Shown here in pieces: positions 1 to 6,390 of a stretch of 6,390 nt of DNA. Under the pieces are notes generated by a model. That model saw only the letters and a list, made by a program, of their open reading frames with translations, made no database searches and was not told the origin of the DNA. The stretch lies in NCBI GenBank assembly GCA_900545905.1, contig URBA01000086.1, positions 1 through 6,390 of the forward strand, given 5' to 3'. A program made the translations under genes and the position numbers. The first letter of the stretch is position 1; each line of letters opens with the position of its first letter. This stretch comes from an uncultured Collinsella sp. (GTDB taxonomy: Bacteria; Actinomycetota; Coriobacteriia; Coriobacteriales; Coriobacteriaceae).

Positions 1-1
1 G

Positions 2-1066
2 GGCCCGGCGGTGCTGTCGCTCTATGCCGGCGCCTACCTGCTCAAGCACGGCATTACCCCGCGCTATACCTTCCGCGCACTGTTGGGCTGCGATGAGGAA
101 GTGGGCATGTCCGACGTTCACCATTACCTGGAGAACTACGCAGACCCCGACTTTCTGTTTACGCCCGATGCCGAGTTCCCGGTCTGCAATGCCGAGAAGG
201 GCCAGTTTGGGGCGACGTTCGTGAGCCCCAAGATCGATGGCGGGCGCATCGTGTCCTGGAGCGGCGCCGAGGCGACCAACGCTATCCCGTCGCAGTCCAT
301 CTGCGAGCTTGCGATTGCCGCCGATGAGCTGCCGGCGCCCGTTGAGAACGCCGACCGCCTGGAGATCACGGCGCTCGACAATGGCCATGCGCAGATTTTC
401 GCCCACGGTATTGGCGGCCACGCTTCGATGCCTGAGGGCACCATCAACGCCGTCGGCCTGATTGTGTCGTATCTGCGCGAGGCCGAGGACGCGTTTGGTG
501 CACGCGACGAGCGCCTGCTGACGCCTGCCGAGCACGAGTTCGTCAAGTTCCTGGCCTTTGTGCATGCGGATGCCTATGGCCACGGCCTGGGTATCGATGC
601 GACGAGTCCGGCGTTTGGCCCGCTTACCTGCAACGCTGGCGTCATCCGCGTGGCGGATGGCCATATTGAGCAGGTCATCGACGTGCGCTTCCCCGATAGC
701 ACCAGTGCCGATACTATCCGCGAGCAGCTCGACCCGCTCGTGGGCCGTTTTGGCGTGACGTGCCAGCTGGGTCGCGCTAAGGTGCCGTTCTCGGTGTCTG
801 CCGACGATCCGGCCGTGAAGGCGCTTATTGATACCTATAACGAGTTTACGGGCAAGCATGCTGAGCCCTTTGCCATGGGCGGCGGCACGTATGCGCGCAA
901 CTTTGCCCGCGCCGTGTCGTTTGGCCCCGAGGAGACCGGCCTGGAGCTGCCCGCATGGGGCGGCCAGATGCACGGCCCCAACGAGTGTGCCAGCGAAGAA
1001 CAGCTCAAGCAGGCGCTCAAGATTTATATCGTGGCGATCCTGCGCCTCAACGAACTGGAACTTTAG
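2..1066 (+). CDS. M20-family dipeptidase (PepV-like), 5'-truncated by the window edge
   Basis: This is a zinc-dependent cytoplasmic peptidase of the M20 family, expected to split dipeptides or similar short peptides. The open frame runs from the first bases (reading G-P-A-V-L-S, which fits the family's D-x-K-G-P motif just after its metal-binding Asp), so the start and roughly the first 100 residues lie outside; 354 residues are present, against about 460 in PepV-type enzymes. Visible family landmarks are GCDEEVGMSD (nt 86-115) with the catalytic-base and metal-binding Glu pair at 95-100, TPDAEFP with a metal-binding Asp at 167-169, GGHASMPEGT with His at 419-421 in the dimerisation/lid region, MGGGTYAR near nt 875-898, and a C-terminal MHGPNE whose His (971-973) fits the last metal ligand. 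The GTG at position 11 is an internal Val, not a start. The exact substrate cannot be told; other M20 amidohydrolases (beta-Ala-Xaa or Xaa-His dipeptidases) remain possible. Confidence 0.88.
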   Translation, partial: GPAVLSLYAGAYLLKHGITPRYTFRALLGCDEEVGMSDVHHYLENYADPDFLFTPDAEFPVCNAEKGQFGATFVSPKIDGGRIVSWSGAEATNAIPSQSICELAIAADELPAPVENADRLEITALDNGHAQIFAHGIGGHASMPEGTINAVGLIVSYLREAEDAFGARDERLLTPAEHEFVKFLAFVHADAYGHGLGIDATSPAFGPLTCNAGVIRVADGHIEQVIDVRFPDSTSADTIREQLDPLVGRFGVTCQLGRAKVPFSVSADDPAVKALIDTYNEFTGKHAEPFAMGGGTYARNFARAVSFGPEETGLELPAWGGQMHGPNECASEEQLKQALKIYIVAILRLNELEL

Positions 1067-1069
1067 GGC

Positions 1070-1160
1070 TTCCCCAGGCACCCGACCTTGCCCCTCAAAC
1101 CGTCGCTTGCGTCAAAGTACGCGGCGCTCCTCTTTCGGGGCAATCTCGGGCACTTGGGAA
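1070..1160. repeat. Long imperfect inverted repeat / large hairpin after the dipeptidase
   Basis: Starting 4 bases after the dipeptidase stop, the two arms 1070-1094 and 1137-1160 pair over about 20 base pairs: 1070-1074 with 1156-1160, then 1076-1078 with 1153-1155 (one G-U) after bulged C1075, 1081-1085 with 1146-1150, and 1088-1094 with 1137-1143, separated by two small internal loops. The enclosed 42 bases can fold again: GCGT (1109-1112) with ACGC (1119-1122), and CGTC (1101-1104) with GGCG (1123-1126). No T-run follows, so it is not itself a canonical terminator. It could be a structured 3' UTR, a small RNA ending at the terminator at 1198-1224, or a dispersed palindromic repeat. The pairing is visible in the sequence; the role is unknown. 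Confidence 0.6.
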
Positions 1161-1197
1161 ACCCCTATATCCTGCTTGGATACAAACTTGCATTACG

Positions 1198-1224
1198 AGC
1201 CCGGTGCTTCGGCCCGGGCTTTTT
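1198..1224 (+). terminator. Rho-independent terminator downstream of the dipeptidase
   Basis: Stem AGCCCGG (1198-1204) pairs perfectly with CCGGGCT (1214-1220). Inside it a bulged T and a GC/GC extension close a stable TTCG tetraloop (1208-1211). A run of five T (1220-1224) follows on the + strand. It lies 131 bases after the dipeptidase stop and probably ends that transcript, together with the hairpin at 1070-1160, before the pst leader begins. Confidence 0.85.
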
Positions 1225-1293
1225 CTGTTGCGGTGGGATAGTCATTGGGGACGTTCCTTTGGTGTAAAAGGTGCGCCATGTTCGGCGCTGGAT

Positions 1294-1310
1294 TGTTATC
1301 CGTTTGTAAA
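1294..1310 (-). promoter_or_regulatory. Possible PhoP/PhoB-type binding site upstream of pstS (tentative)
   Basis: On the minus strand this reads TTTACA, five bases, ATAACA: two hexamers whose starts are exactly 11 bp apart. This resembles the TT(A/C/T)ACA direct repeats with about 11-bp phasing bound by PhoP in Bacillus subtilis. Position, about 145 bases before pstS, and the regulated gene make sense for phosphate-starvation control. However, the second hexamer is imperfect, only two units are present, another TGTAAA at 1263-1268 is out of phase, and the box used in this lineage is unknown to me. The match may be chance. Confidence 0.2.
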
Positions 1311-1325
1311 GGCTGGGCAGAGCTT

Positions 1326-1373
1326 GCGGTAAGGGTCTATCAATAGCCCGTAAGAAACCGCAGATAACGCGGT
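1326..1373 (+). promoter_or_regulatory. Overlapping alternative hairpins in the pst leader
   Basis: ACCGC at 1357-1361 is complementary to GCGGT on both sides, at 1326-1330 and at 1369-1373, so two mutually exclusive stems are possible. The left version is supported by further inner pairing GGG (1333-1335) with CCC (1347-1349) and CTA (1337-1339) with TAG (1344-1346) around a TCAA loop. The right version encloses AGATAAC. The same symmetry could instead be a protein-binding palindrome in DNA. Five-base arms are short, so the functional reading is weak. Confidence 0.25.
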
Positions 1374-1411
1374 CGTCGCCCGATTGGGGCCGTATCTTTC
1401 CAAACAGCAAA

Positions 1412-1428
1412 GCGGGCAGGGTGCCCGC
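1412..1428 (+). promoter_or_regulatory. Perfect 7-3-7 palindrome just upstream of the pstS ribosome binding site
   Basis: GCGGGCA (1412-1418) and TGCCCGC (1422-1428) are perfectly complementary around the 3-base loop GGG. The element ends 13 bases before the GAAAGGAAG ribosome binding site. No T-run follows, so it is not a terminator. It may act as a 5' UTR stability or translation hairpin, or as an operator. The structure is seen; its function is inferred. Confidence 0.5.
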
Positions 1429-1441
1429 GAGTCGCATGTAT

Positions 1442-1450
1442 GAAAGGAAG
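1442..1450 (+). promoter_or_regulatory. Ribosome binding site that decides the pstS start
   Basis: GAAAGGAAG contains AGGA at 1445-1448, five bases before ATG 1454. Two other in-frame starts, ATG 1436 and GTG 1421, lie before it; neither has a purine-rich site at a suitable distance, and GTG 1421 lies inside the 1412-1428 hairpin. This supports ATG 1454. Confidence 0.75.
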
Positions 1451-1453
1451 ATC

Positions 1454-2389
1454 ATGCTCGATCAGGCTTATTCTCGTCGTCAGTTCCTCGGCCTCGCTGG
1501 TGGTCTTGCCAGCATCGTCGGTCTCGGTCTCGTTGGTTGCGGCGGCTCCGGCGCATCCGACGCCGCCGACAAGGGTAGCGCTGCTGCCGAGTCCGTCTCC
1601 GGCGAGGTGACCTACGACGGCGCCTCCTCGTTCCAAGCTCTCGTCGAGGCTGCTGCCGAGAAGTTCATGGACGCCAACCCCGACGTCTCCATTTCCGGTT
1701 CGGGTAACGGTTCGGGCAAGGGTCTGACCGCCGTCGCCGCTGGCACCGTTACCATCGGTAACTCCGACGTCTTCGCCGAGACCAAGCTCGAGGCCGACCA
1801 GGTCAAGAACCTCGTCGACCACGAGGTCGCCGTCGTGGGCATGGGCCCCGTCGTCTCCAAGAACGTCAAGGTCGACGACCTGTCCCTCGAGCAGCTCAAG
1901 GGCATCTTCTCCGGCCAGATCACCAACTGGAAGGAGGTCGGCGGCGACGACGCTACCATCGTCGTGCTCAATCGCAAGGCCGGCTCCGGTACCCGCGCCA
2001 CCTTCGAGGCTGCCGTCTTTGGCGACGAGGCCGTCGACTTTAAGGGCGACGCCGAGCTCGACAAATCAGGCGACGTCCAGACTCAGATGGGCAGCACCGA
2101 CAACGCCATCTCCTACCTCGATTTCTCACACTTTGATGACTCCAAGTTCAACGCCATCAAGGTCGAGGGCGTCGAGCCCAAGAGCAAGAATGTCACCGAC
2201 GACTCCTTCAAGATCTGGGCTACCGAGCACATGTACTGCGCTAAGGATGCCGACGAGGCCACCAAGGCCTTCCTGGAGTTCATGCTTTCCGATGACGTCC
2301 AGGGCAAGCTCGTCGAGGAGCAGGGCTTTATCCCCGTCTCTGCCATGAAGGTCGTCAAGGACGCCAGCGGCAAGGTCTCTGCTAAATAA
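1454..2389 (+). CDS. pstS: Phosphate ABC transporter substrate-binding lipoprotein PstS
   Basis: PstS captures inorganic phosphate outside the membrane and delivers it to the PstC-PstA channel. The 311-residue product starts with a signal peptide carrying the twin-arginine motif SRRQFL (residues 7-12), a hydrophobic stretch of about 15 residues and the lipobox LVGC, so Cys29 should be lipidated and anchor the protein to the outer face of the membrane. After a Gly/Ser/Ala-rich linker comes the binding fold: YDGASSFQALV (54-64), SGNGSGKGL (83-91), GNSDVF (102-107), LSLEQLKGIFSGQITNWKEV (143-162) and RKAGSGTR (174-181), the last being the hallmark phosphate-binding loop of PstS proteins. Length is normal for the family. 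Codons ending in C (GTC, GCC, GAC, TCC) dominate more than in neighbouring genes, as in strongly expressed genes. It leads the operon, 24 bases ahead of pstC. The twin-arginine rather than ordinary Sec signal is the main peculiarity. Confidence 0.95.
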   Translation: MLDQAYSRRQFLGLAGGLASIVGLGLVGCGGSGASDAADKGSAAAESVSGEVTYDGASSFQALVEAAAEKFMDANPDVSISGSGNGSGKGLTAVAAGTVTIGNSDVFAETKLEADQVKNLVDHEVAVVGMGPVVSKNVKVDDLSLEQLKGIFSGQITNWKEVGGDDATIVVLNRKAGSGTRATFEAAVFGDEAVDFKGDAELDKSGDVQTQMGSTDNAISYLDFSHFDDSKFNAIKVEGVEPKSKNVTDDSFKIWATEHMYCAKDADEATKAFLEFMLSDDVQGKLVEEQGFIPVSAMKVVKDASGKVSAK

Positions 2390-2413
2390 ATAATCGCCCC
2401 GGAAAGGTTTGCA

Positions 2414-3322
2414 ATGGCAAAACAGCTGCCAAAGCGCGACCTTGAGAACGTGGGCCTGGGCGTCACGGGCGCGTGCGTTGCGCTCGTGACGCTTGTCGTT
2501 GCCGCGCTCATCTTTATGGTCGCCCAAAAGGGCCTCTCGGCTTTTATCAAGGACGGCGTCTCGGTCGTCGAGTTCTTCACCGGCACCAAGTGGGACCTGG
2601 CCAACACGGCCAAAAACGGCCTGCCCTACACTGGCGCCCTGCCCCTGATCGTCACCTCGTTTGCGGTCATGGTGCTCTCCACGCTCATCGCGCTGCCCAT
2701 CGCCATCGGCTCTGCCATCTTTGCGGTCGAGATTAGCCCTAAGTTTGGCTCTAAGATCTTTCAGCCGCTCATTGAGCTTTTGACCGGCATCCCCTCGGTC
2801 GTCTTTGGCCTGATCGGTTTTCACGTGGTCGTCGGTCTTATGAAGAGCGTTTTCCATGTGAGCACGGGTCTGGGCATCTTGCCCGGCGCCATCGTGCTGG
2901 CCGTCATGATCCTGCCGACGATGACCACGCTTTCGGTCGATGGCCTGCGTGCCGTGCCCGACAGCTACCGTCAGGGCTCGCTCGCGCTGGGCTACACCCG
3001 CTGGCAGACCATCTGGCACGTGGTGCTCAAGAGCGCCATGCCGTCGCTCATGACCGCGGTCATCCTTGGCATGACCCGCGCCTTTGGCGAGACGCTCGCC
3101 GTGCGCATGGTAATCGGCGGCATCGAGGCCATGCCGACGTCGCTGCTGTCGCCGGCGTCCACCATCACCACCACGCTCACCACGTCCATGGCGGTCTACG
3201 CCGAGGGCTCGGCCCAGGACGACGTCCTGTGGGCACTCGGTCTGCTGCTGATGGGCATGAGCCTCATCTTCATCCTGATCATCCATCTCATTGGCCGCAA
3301 GGGGGCGAAGGCTCGTGGCTAG
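2414..3322 (+). CDS. pstC: Phosphate ABC transporter permease PstC
   Basis: PstC is one of the two membrane subunits forming the phosphate channel and pairs with PstA. The start ATG is preceded by GGAAAGG (2401-2407) at six-base spacing. The 302-residue protein shows an N-terminal membrane helix (about 17-38), an extracellular stretch containing FFTGTKWD, then further helices near 75-105, 117-145, 155-172, 213-235 and 270-293, the six-helix plan of the family. The cytoplasmic coupling (EAA-type) loop that docks on PstB is visible as VPDSYRQGSLALGYTRWQTI (181-200), followed by AMPSLMTAVILGMTRAFGET (208-227), typical of PstC. PstC and PstA resemble each other; operon position directly after pstS and the TRAFGET motif favour PstC. 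Its 3' end overlaps pstA by eight bases, so the two are probably translationally coupled. Confidence 0.94.
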   Translation: MAKQLPKRDLENVGLGVTGACVALVTLVVAALIFMVAQKGLSAFIKDGVSVVEFFTGTKWDLANTAKNGLPYTGALPLIVTSFAVMVLSTLIALPIAIGSAIFAVEISPKFGSKIFQPLIELLTGIPSVVFGLIGFHVVVGLMKSVFHVSTGLGILPGAIVLAVMILPTMTTLSVDGLRAVPDSYRQGSLALGYTRWQTIWHVVLKSAMPSLMTAVILGMTRAFGETLAVRMVIGGIEAMPTSLLSPASTITTTLTTSMAVYAEGSAQDDVLWALGLLLMGMSLIFILIIHLIGRKGAKARG

Positions 3323-4237
3323 CACGCGCATCCACATCGACGAGGCGAGGCTCGGGCGTGTCCAAAAGCAGGACCGCTTCGCCACGGGCGTGTTGACGGC
3401 GATCGTCGCCATCGTCATGCTCATCGTCGTCTCCATGGTGGCCTATATCCTGTTCGAGGGCATCTCGACGCTGTTCCAGCCGGGCTTTCTCACGGAGCCG
3501 TCGCGCGCCAACGGAACGCAGGGCGGCGTGCTCTACCAGCTGTTCGACTCGTTCTACCTGCTGCTGATCACCCTGATCATCTCGGTGCCCATCAGCCTGG
3601 GTGGCGCGGTCTTTTTGGTTGAGTACGCACCCGACGGACCCGTCCGCGACATTGCCTCCACCGCCATCGAGACGCTGTCCTCGCTGCCTTCCATCGTTGT
3701 CGGCATGTTCGGTTTTCTGGTGTTCTCGGTGCAGCTGGGCTGGAAGTACTCCATCATCTCCGGCGCCGTCGCGCTCACCATGTTCAACATCCCCATCCTG
3801 GTGCGCGTGATCCAGCAGGCGCTCGAGGACGTGCCGCAGGCCCAGCGCGATGCGTGCCTGGCCATGGGCCTCACCCGCTGGGAGGCCATGCTGCACATCC
3901 TGATTCCCGAGGCCATGCCCGCTATCGTGACCGGCATCGTGCTTTCGGCCGGCCGTGTGTTTGGCGAGGCCGCAGCACTGCTCTTTACCTCGGGCATGAG
4001 CTCGCCGGTTCGCCTGAACTTCTTGAGCTTTAACCTGTCGAGCCCTACCTGCGCCTGGAACGTGTTCCGCCCCGGCGAGTCGCTCGCCGTGCATATCTAC
4101 AAGATCTATGGCGAGGGCAGCCCCGAGGCCCAGCAGATCGTCTGGGGCACCGCGGCGCTGCTGATGATTTGCGTGCTGCTGTTTAACGTAATCGCCCGCA
4201 TTGTGGGCAAGCAACTGGCAAGGAAGATGACGGCCGA

Positions 4238-4241
<4 letters not shown>
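3315..4241 (+). CDS. pstA: Phosphate ABC transporter permease PstA
   Basis: PstA is the second channel subunit. I place the start at GTG 3315, inside the end of pstC, because purine-rich AAGGGGG (3299-3305) and GAAGG (3307-3311) precede it; the in-frame TTG 3291 would add eight residues with no better site. The resulting protein has 308 residues: a short charged N-terminus, a helix at about 25-47, then helices near 76-103, 117-140, 147-163, 200-225 and 277-296. Family motifs include GGAVFLVEYAPDG (96-108), ETLSSLPSIVVGMFGFLVF (119-137), the coupling loop VPQAQRDACLAMGLTRWEAM (173-192) and GRVFGEAAALLFT (213-225). The last residues read K-M-T-A-E, and its TGA overlaps the ATG of pstB (ATGA), which indicates coupled translation and balanced subunit production. 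Confidence 0.94.
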
Positions 4242-5110
<869 letters not shown>

Positions 5111-5128
5111 TCCGGGACATGCTTGAGG

Positions 5129-5154
5129 CCCGCGGCGGCCACGGTTGCCGCGGG
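5129..5154 (+). repeat. GC-rich perfect hairpin after pstB
   Basis: CCCGCGGC (5129-5136) pairs perfectly with GCCGCGGG (5147-5154) around a ten-base loop. It begins 19 bases after the pstB stop. No T-run follows, so it is not a full intrinsic terminator by itself; it may protect the 3' end of the pst message or assist the terminator 13 bases further on. Confidence 0.6.
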
Positions 5155-5166
5155 ACTGATTGGAGA

Positions 5167-5203
5167 GGCGGGTCATCTCTTGCGGGAGATGGCCCGCCCT
5201 TTT
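5167..5203 (+). terminator. Rho-independent terminator of the pst operon
   Basis: The 13-base arm at 5167-5179 (GGCGGGTCATCTC) pairs with 5186-5198 (GAGATGGCCCGCC) with a single G-U pair and a six-base loop, followed by CTTTT (5199-5203). The strength of the stem and its place 57 bases after pstB make it the probable end of pstSCAB transcription, separating it from the downstream ABC-F gene. Confidence 0.88.
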
Positions 5204-5220
5204 GCTCTGCGACCGAATCG

Positions 5221-5255
5221 ACCACCACAAAGGGTACGGGCACCTTCGTGGTGGT
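5221..5255. repeat. Inverted repeat upstream of the ABC-F gene, overlapping its probable -35 region
   Basis: The arms 5221-5233 (ACCACCACAAAGG) and 5243-5255 (CCTTCGTGGTGGT) pair over 13 positions with one A-C mismatch, around a nine-base loop. Only TTT follows. Its right arm reaches the place where the -35 box of the promoter ending at 5280 would lie, so it may be an operator; a weak second terminator for read-through from pst is the other simple reading. Confidence 0.55.
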
Positions 5256-5271
5256 TTGGGGTGGGGCTCGC

Positions 5272-5280
5272 TGCTATCAT
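5272..5280 (+). promoter_or_regulatory. Probable extended -10 promoter of the ABC-F gene
   Basis: TGCTATCAT fits the extended -10 pattern TGnTATnnT, with the hexamer TATCAT at 5275-5280. A 17-base spacer would put the -35 at 5252-5257 (TGGTTT), a weak match, which is acceptable for an extended -10 promoter. The expected start of transcription, near 5287, would leave a leader of about 29 bases before ATG 5316. It lies after the pst terminator, so the gene has its own transcription unit. Confidence 0.5.
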
Positions 5281-5315
5281 GGACAACGTTGAATTTCTAC
5301 GAAGGAGCAGGGCAT

Positions 5316-6364
5316 ATGGCGATTCTTTTGGGATGCGATTCCGTCAGCCTAGAGTTTCCCACCAAGCATATTTTCGATAGCGTTACGCTCGGCGTGGGCG
5401 AGGGCGACCGTATTGGTATTGTCGGTAAAAACGGCGACGGCAAGTCGACGCTGCTGAGCGTGCTCGCCGGCACGCTGGAGCCCGACGACGGCCGCGTGAC
5501 GCATCGTCGCGGCACCACGATCGGCCTGCTCGGCCAAAAGGACCAGCTTGTCGACACCGACACCGTGCATCATGCCGTCGTGGGCGACACGCCCGAGTAT
5601 GAGTGGGCGTCGAGTCCGCGTACGCGCCAGATCCTCGCCGGCCTCATCAGCGATGTACCCTGGGAGGGCATGGTGGGCGAGCTCTCGGGCGGTCAGCGCC
5701 GTCGCGTGGACCTCGCGCGCCTGTTGATCGGCGACTACGACGTGCTCATGCTCGACGAGCCCACCAACCACCTGGACATGCGCACCATCAACTGGCTTGC
5801 GCGTCACTTAAAGGCCCGCTGGCAGCGCGGCCAGGGCGCCATGCTCGTGGTCACGCACGACCGCTGGTTCTTGGACGAGGTCTGCACCAGCATGTGGGAG
5901 GTCCACGACGGCCAGGTAGATCCCTTCGAGGGCGGCTACTCGGCATATATCCTGCAGCGCGTGGAGCGCGACCGCATGGCCGCCGTTACCGAGGAGCGCC
6001 GTCGCAACATGGCGCGCAAGGAGCTCGCGTGGCTGAGCCGCGGCGCCCAGGCGCGTTCCACCAAGCCCAAGTTTCGCGTTGATGCCGCTCGCGAGCTGAT
6101 CGCCGACGTGCCGCCCGTGCGTGACGAGCTGGAGCTCAAGCGCCTTGCCGTGAGCCGCCTAGGCAAGCAGGTCATCGATGTCATCGACGTGGATGCCGGC
6201 TATGCGGATACCGATGGTGCGCCCAAGCAGGTGCTCACCGATGTGACCTGGCTCATCGGCGCGGGCGACCGCTATGGTCTTTTGGGTGAGAACGGCGCCG
6301 GCAAGTCGACCTTGCTCGACGTGATCCAGGGCAAGATTGAGCCCACGCGCGGCCGTGTGAAGAT
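5316..6364 (+). CDS. ABC-F family ATPase, Uup-like, 3'-truncated
   Basis: ABC-F proteins are soluble tandem ATPases without membrane domains that act on the ribosome; the Uup branch is linked to ribosome function and to DNA processes in Escherichia coli, and other branches give antibiotic resistance. ATG 5316 follows AAGGAG (5302-5307) at eight-base spacing. About 349 true residues are present. Domain 1 has Walker A GKNGDGKST (37-45), signature LSGGQ (123-127), Walker B LMLDEP (144-149) with Glu148 and TNHLD, and switch His181 in VTHDR. The linker region (about 205-285) contains RKELAWLSRGAQARSTKPKF (234-253), a charged helical segment resembling that of Uup, which is why I favour this branch. 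Domain 2 begins near 288 and shows Walker A GENGAGKST (324-332). The sequence then ends; full proteins are usually over 500 residues. Residues read beyond nt 6364 come from adapter. A ribosome-protection role for an antibiotic is less likely but not excluded without the rest. Confidence 0.9.
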
Positions 6365-6390
6365 CTGTCTCTTATACACATCTCCGAGCC
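6365..6390 (+). other. Nextera/Tn5 sequencing adapter (non-genomic)
   Basis: The 19 bases CTGTCTCTTATACACATCT (6365-6383) are the exact reverse complement of the Tn5 mosaic end used in Nextera libraries, and the next seven bases, CCGAGCC, are the start of the adjoining read-2 side adapter in the same orientation. The ABC-F frame reads normally up to 6362 (G-R-V-K) and then turns into an unrelated sequence. This is untrimmed adapter at the end of an assembled contig, not a transposon in the genome. Confidence 0.97.

Larger units (their letters stand above)
1225..1453. other. Intergenic leader region upstream of pstS, no gene seen
   Basis: No frame here looks like a protein: frames crossing it are extensions or shadows of neighbouring genes. 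It holds short inverted repeats at CCTTT/AAAGG (1256-1260/1267-1271), GCGCC/GGCGC (1273-1277/1284-1288), GCGGT/ACCGC/GCGGT (1326-1373), GCCC/GGGC (1378-1381/1387-1390) and GCGGGCA/TGCCCGC (1412-1428). The pst promoter must lie here, because a terminator closes the upstream unit, but I found no convincing -35/-10 pair. TTGCGG at 1324-1329 and TATCAA at 1338-1343 are weak candidates and are too close together to be partners. Confidence 0.5.

Noticed and set aside
11..13. GTG as the start of the dipeptidase
   Set aside because: The frame is open to the window edge, and residues before it (G-P-A) continue a conserved motif of the family, so this is an internal valine.
955..1332. Plus-strand open frame overlapping the dipeptidase end and the intergenic region
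   Set aside because: It is out of frame with the dipeptidase, and its downstream part covers the hairpin and terminator; the composition is not protein-like.
1225..1453. A known riboswitch class in the pst leader
   Set aside because: Hairpins are present, but I recognise no conserved core of any riboswitch class and no terminator/anti-terminator pair directly before pstS.
1165..1455. Minus-strand open frame across the pst leader
   Set aside because: It runs through the terminator stem and several hairpins, has no recognisable domain and no convincing ribosome binding site.
2126..3436. Long antisense open frame opposite pstC (436 codons), with similar ones at 3288-4265 and 4298-5230
   Set aside because: They lie opposite well-identified pst genes, are rich in Arg, His, Asp and Gly in low-complexity runs, and arise from the strong G/C third-position bias. 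No family motif or plausible start signal is seen.
5123..5380. Plus-strand open frame over the pstB to ABC-F gap
   Set aside because: It covers three inverted repeats and the ABC-F promoter and overlaps the start of that gene in another frame; no motif is seen.
6365..6390. A transposon end (Tn5-like mobile element)
   Set aside because: The mosaic end is followed by synthetic adapter bases rather than transposon sequence, and sits exactly at the end of the sequence; library adapter explains it fully.

Overview
The window is a GC-rich bacterial segment carrying one complete phosphate-uptake operon between two genes cut by the window ends. All genes read on the + strand. Strong G/C preference at third codon positions, a PstS lipoprotein with a twin-arginine signal, a pstSCAB order without phoU, and the general look of the proteins suggest a high-GC Gram-positive gut actinobacterium, most likely the Coriobacteriia (Collinsella-like). 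This placement is inference from sequence style; there is no rRNA or other marker here to confirm it.

Layout: (1) 2-1066, the C-terminal three quarters of an M20-family metallopeptidase of the PepV-like dipeptidase type, with its 5' end outside the window. (2) 1067-1453, a 387-base gap without a convincing gene but with much secondary structure: a long imperfect inverted repeat (1070-1160), a Rho-independent terminator (1198-1224), then a pst leader with several hairpins, including a perfect 7-3-7 palindrome just before the pstS ribosome binding site. (3) 1454-5110, pstS-pstC-pstA-pstB, tightly packed (24-base gap, 8-base overlap, 4-base overlap). PstS binds phosphate outside the cell, PstC and PstA form the membrane channel and PstB supplies ATP hydrolysis: together a complete high-affinity phosphate ABC importer. 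(4) 5111-5315, three successive inverted repeats, the middle one a strong terminator, then a probable extended -10 promoter. (5) 5316-6364, the N-terminal part of an ABC-F ATPase of the Uup type, with the first ATPase domain, the linker and the second Walker A, cut by the end of the sequence.

The last 26 bases (6365-6390) are not genomic. They match the Nextera/Tn5 transposase adapter (reverse complement of the 19-bp mosaic end followed by CCGAGCC), so the right edge is a library-preparation artefact and the final residues read through it are false.

I do not see an undescribed multi-gene system. The genes are ordinary housekeeping and nutrient-uptake genes; the points worth a second look are the structured intergenic RNAs or operators, the Tat-type PstS, the absence of phoU next to pstB, and the adapter at the contig end.
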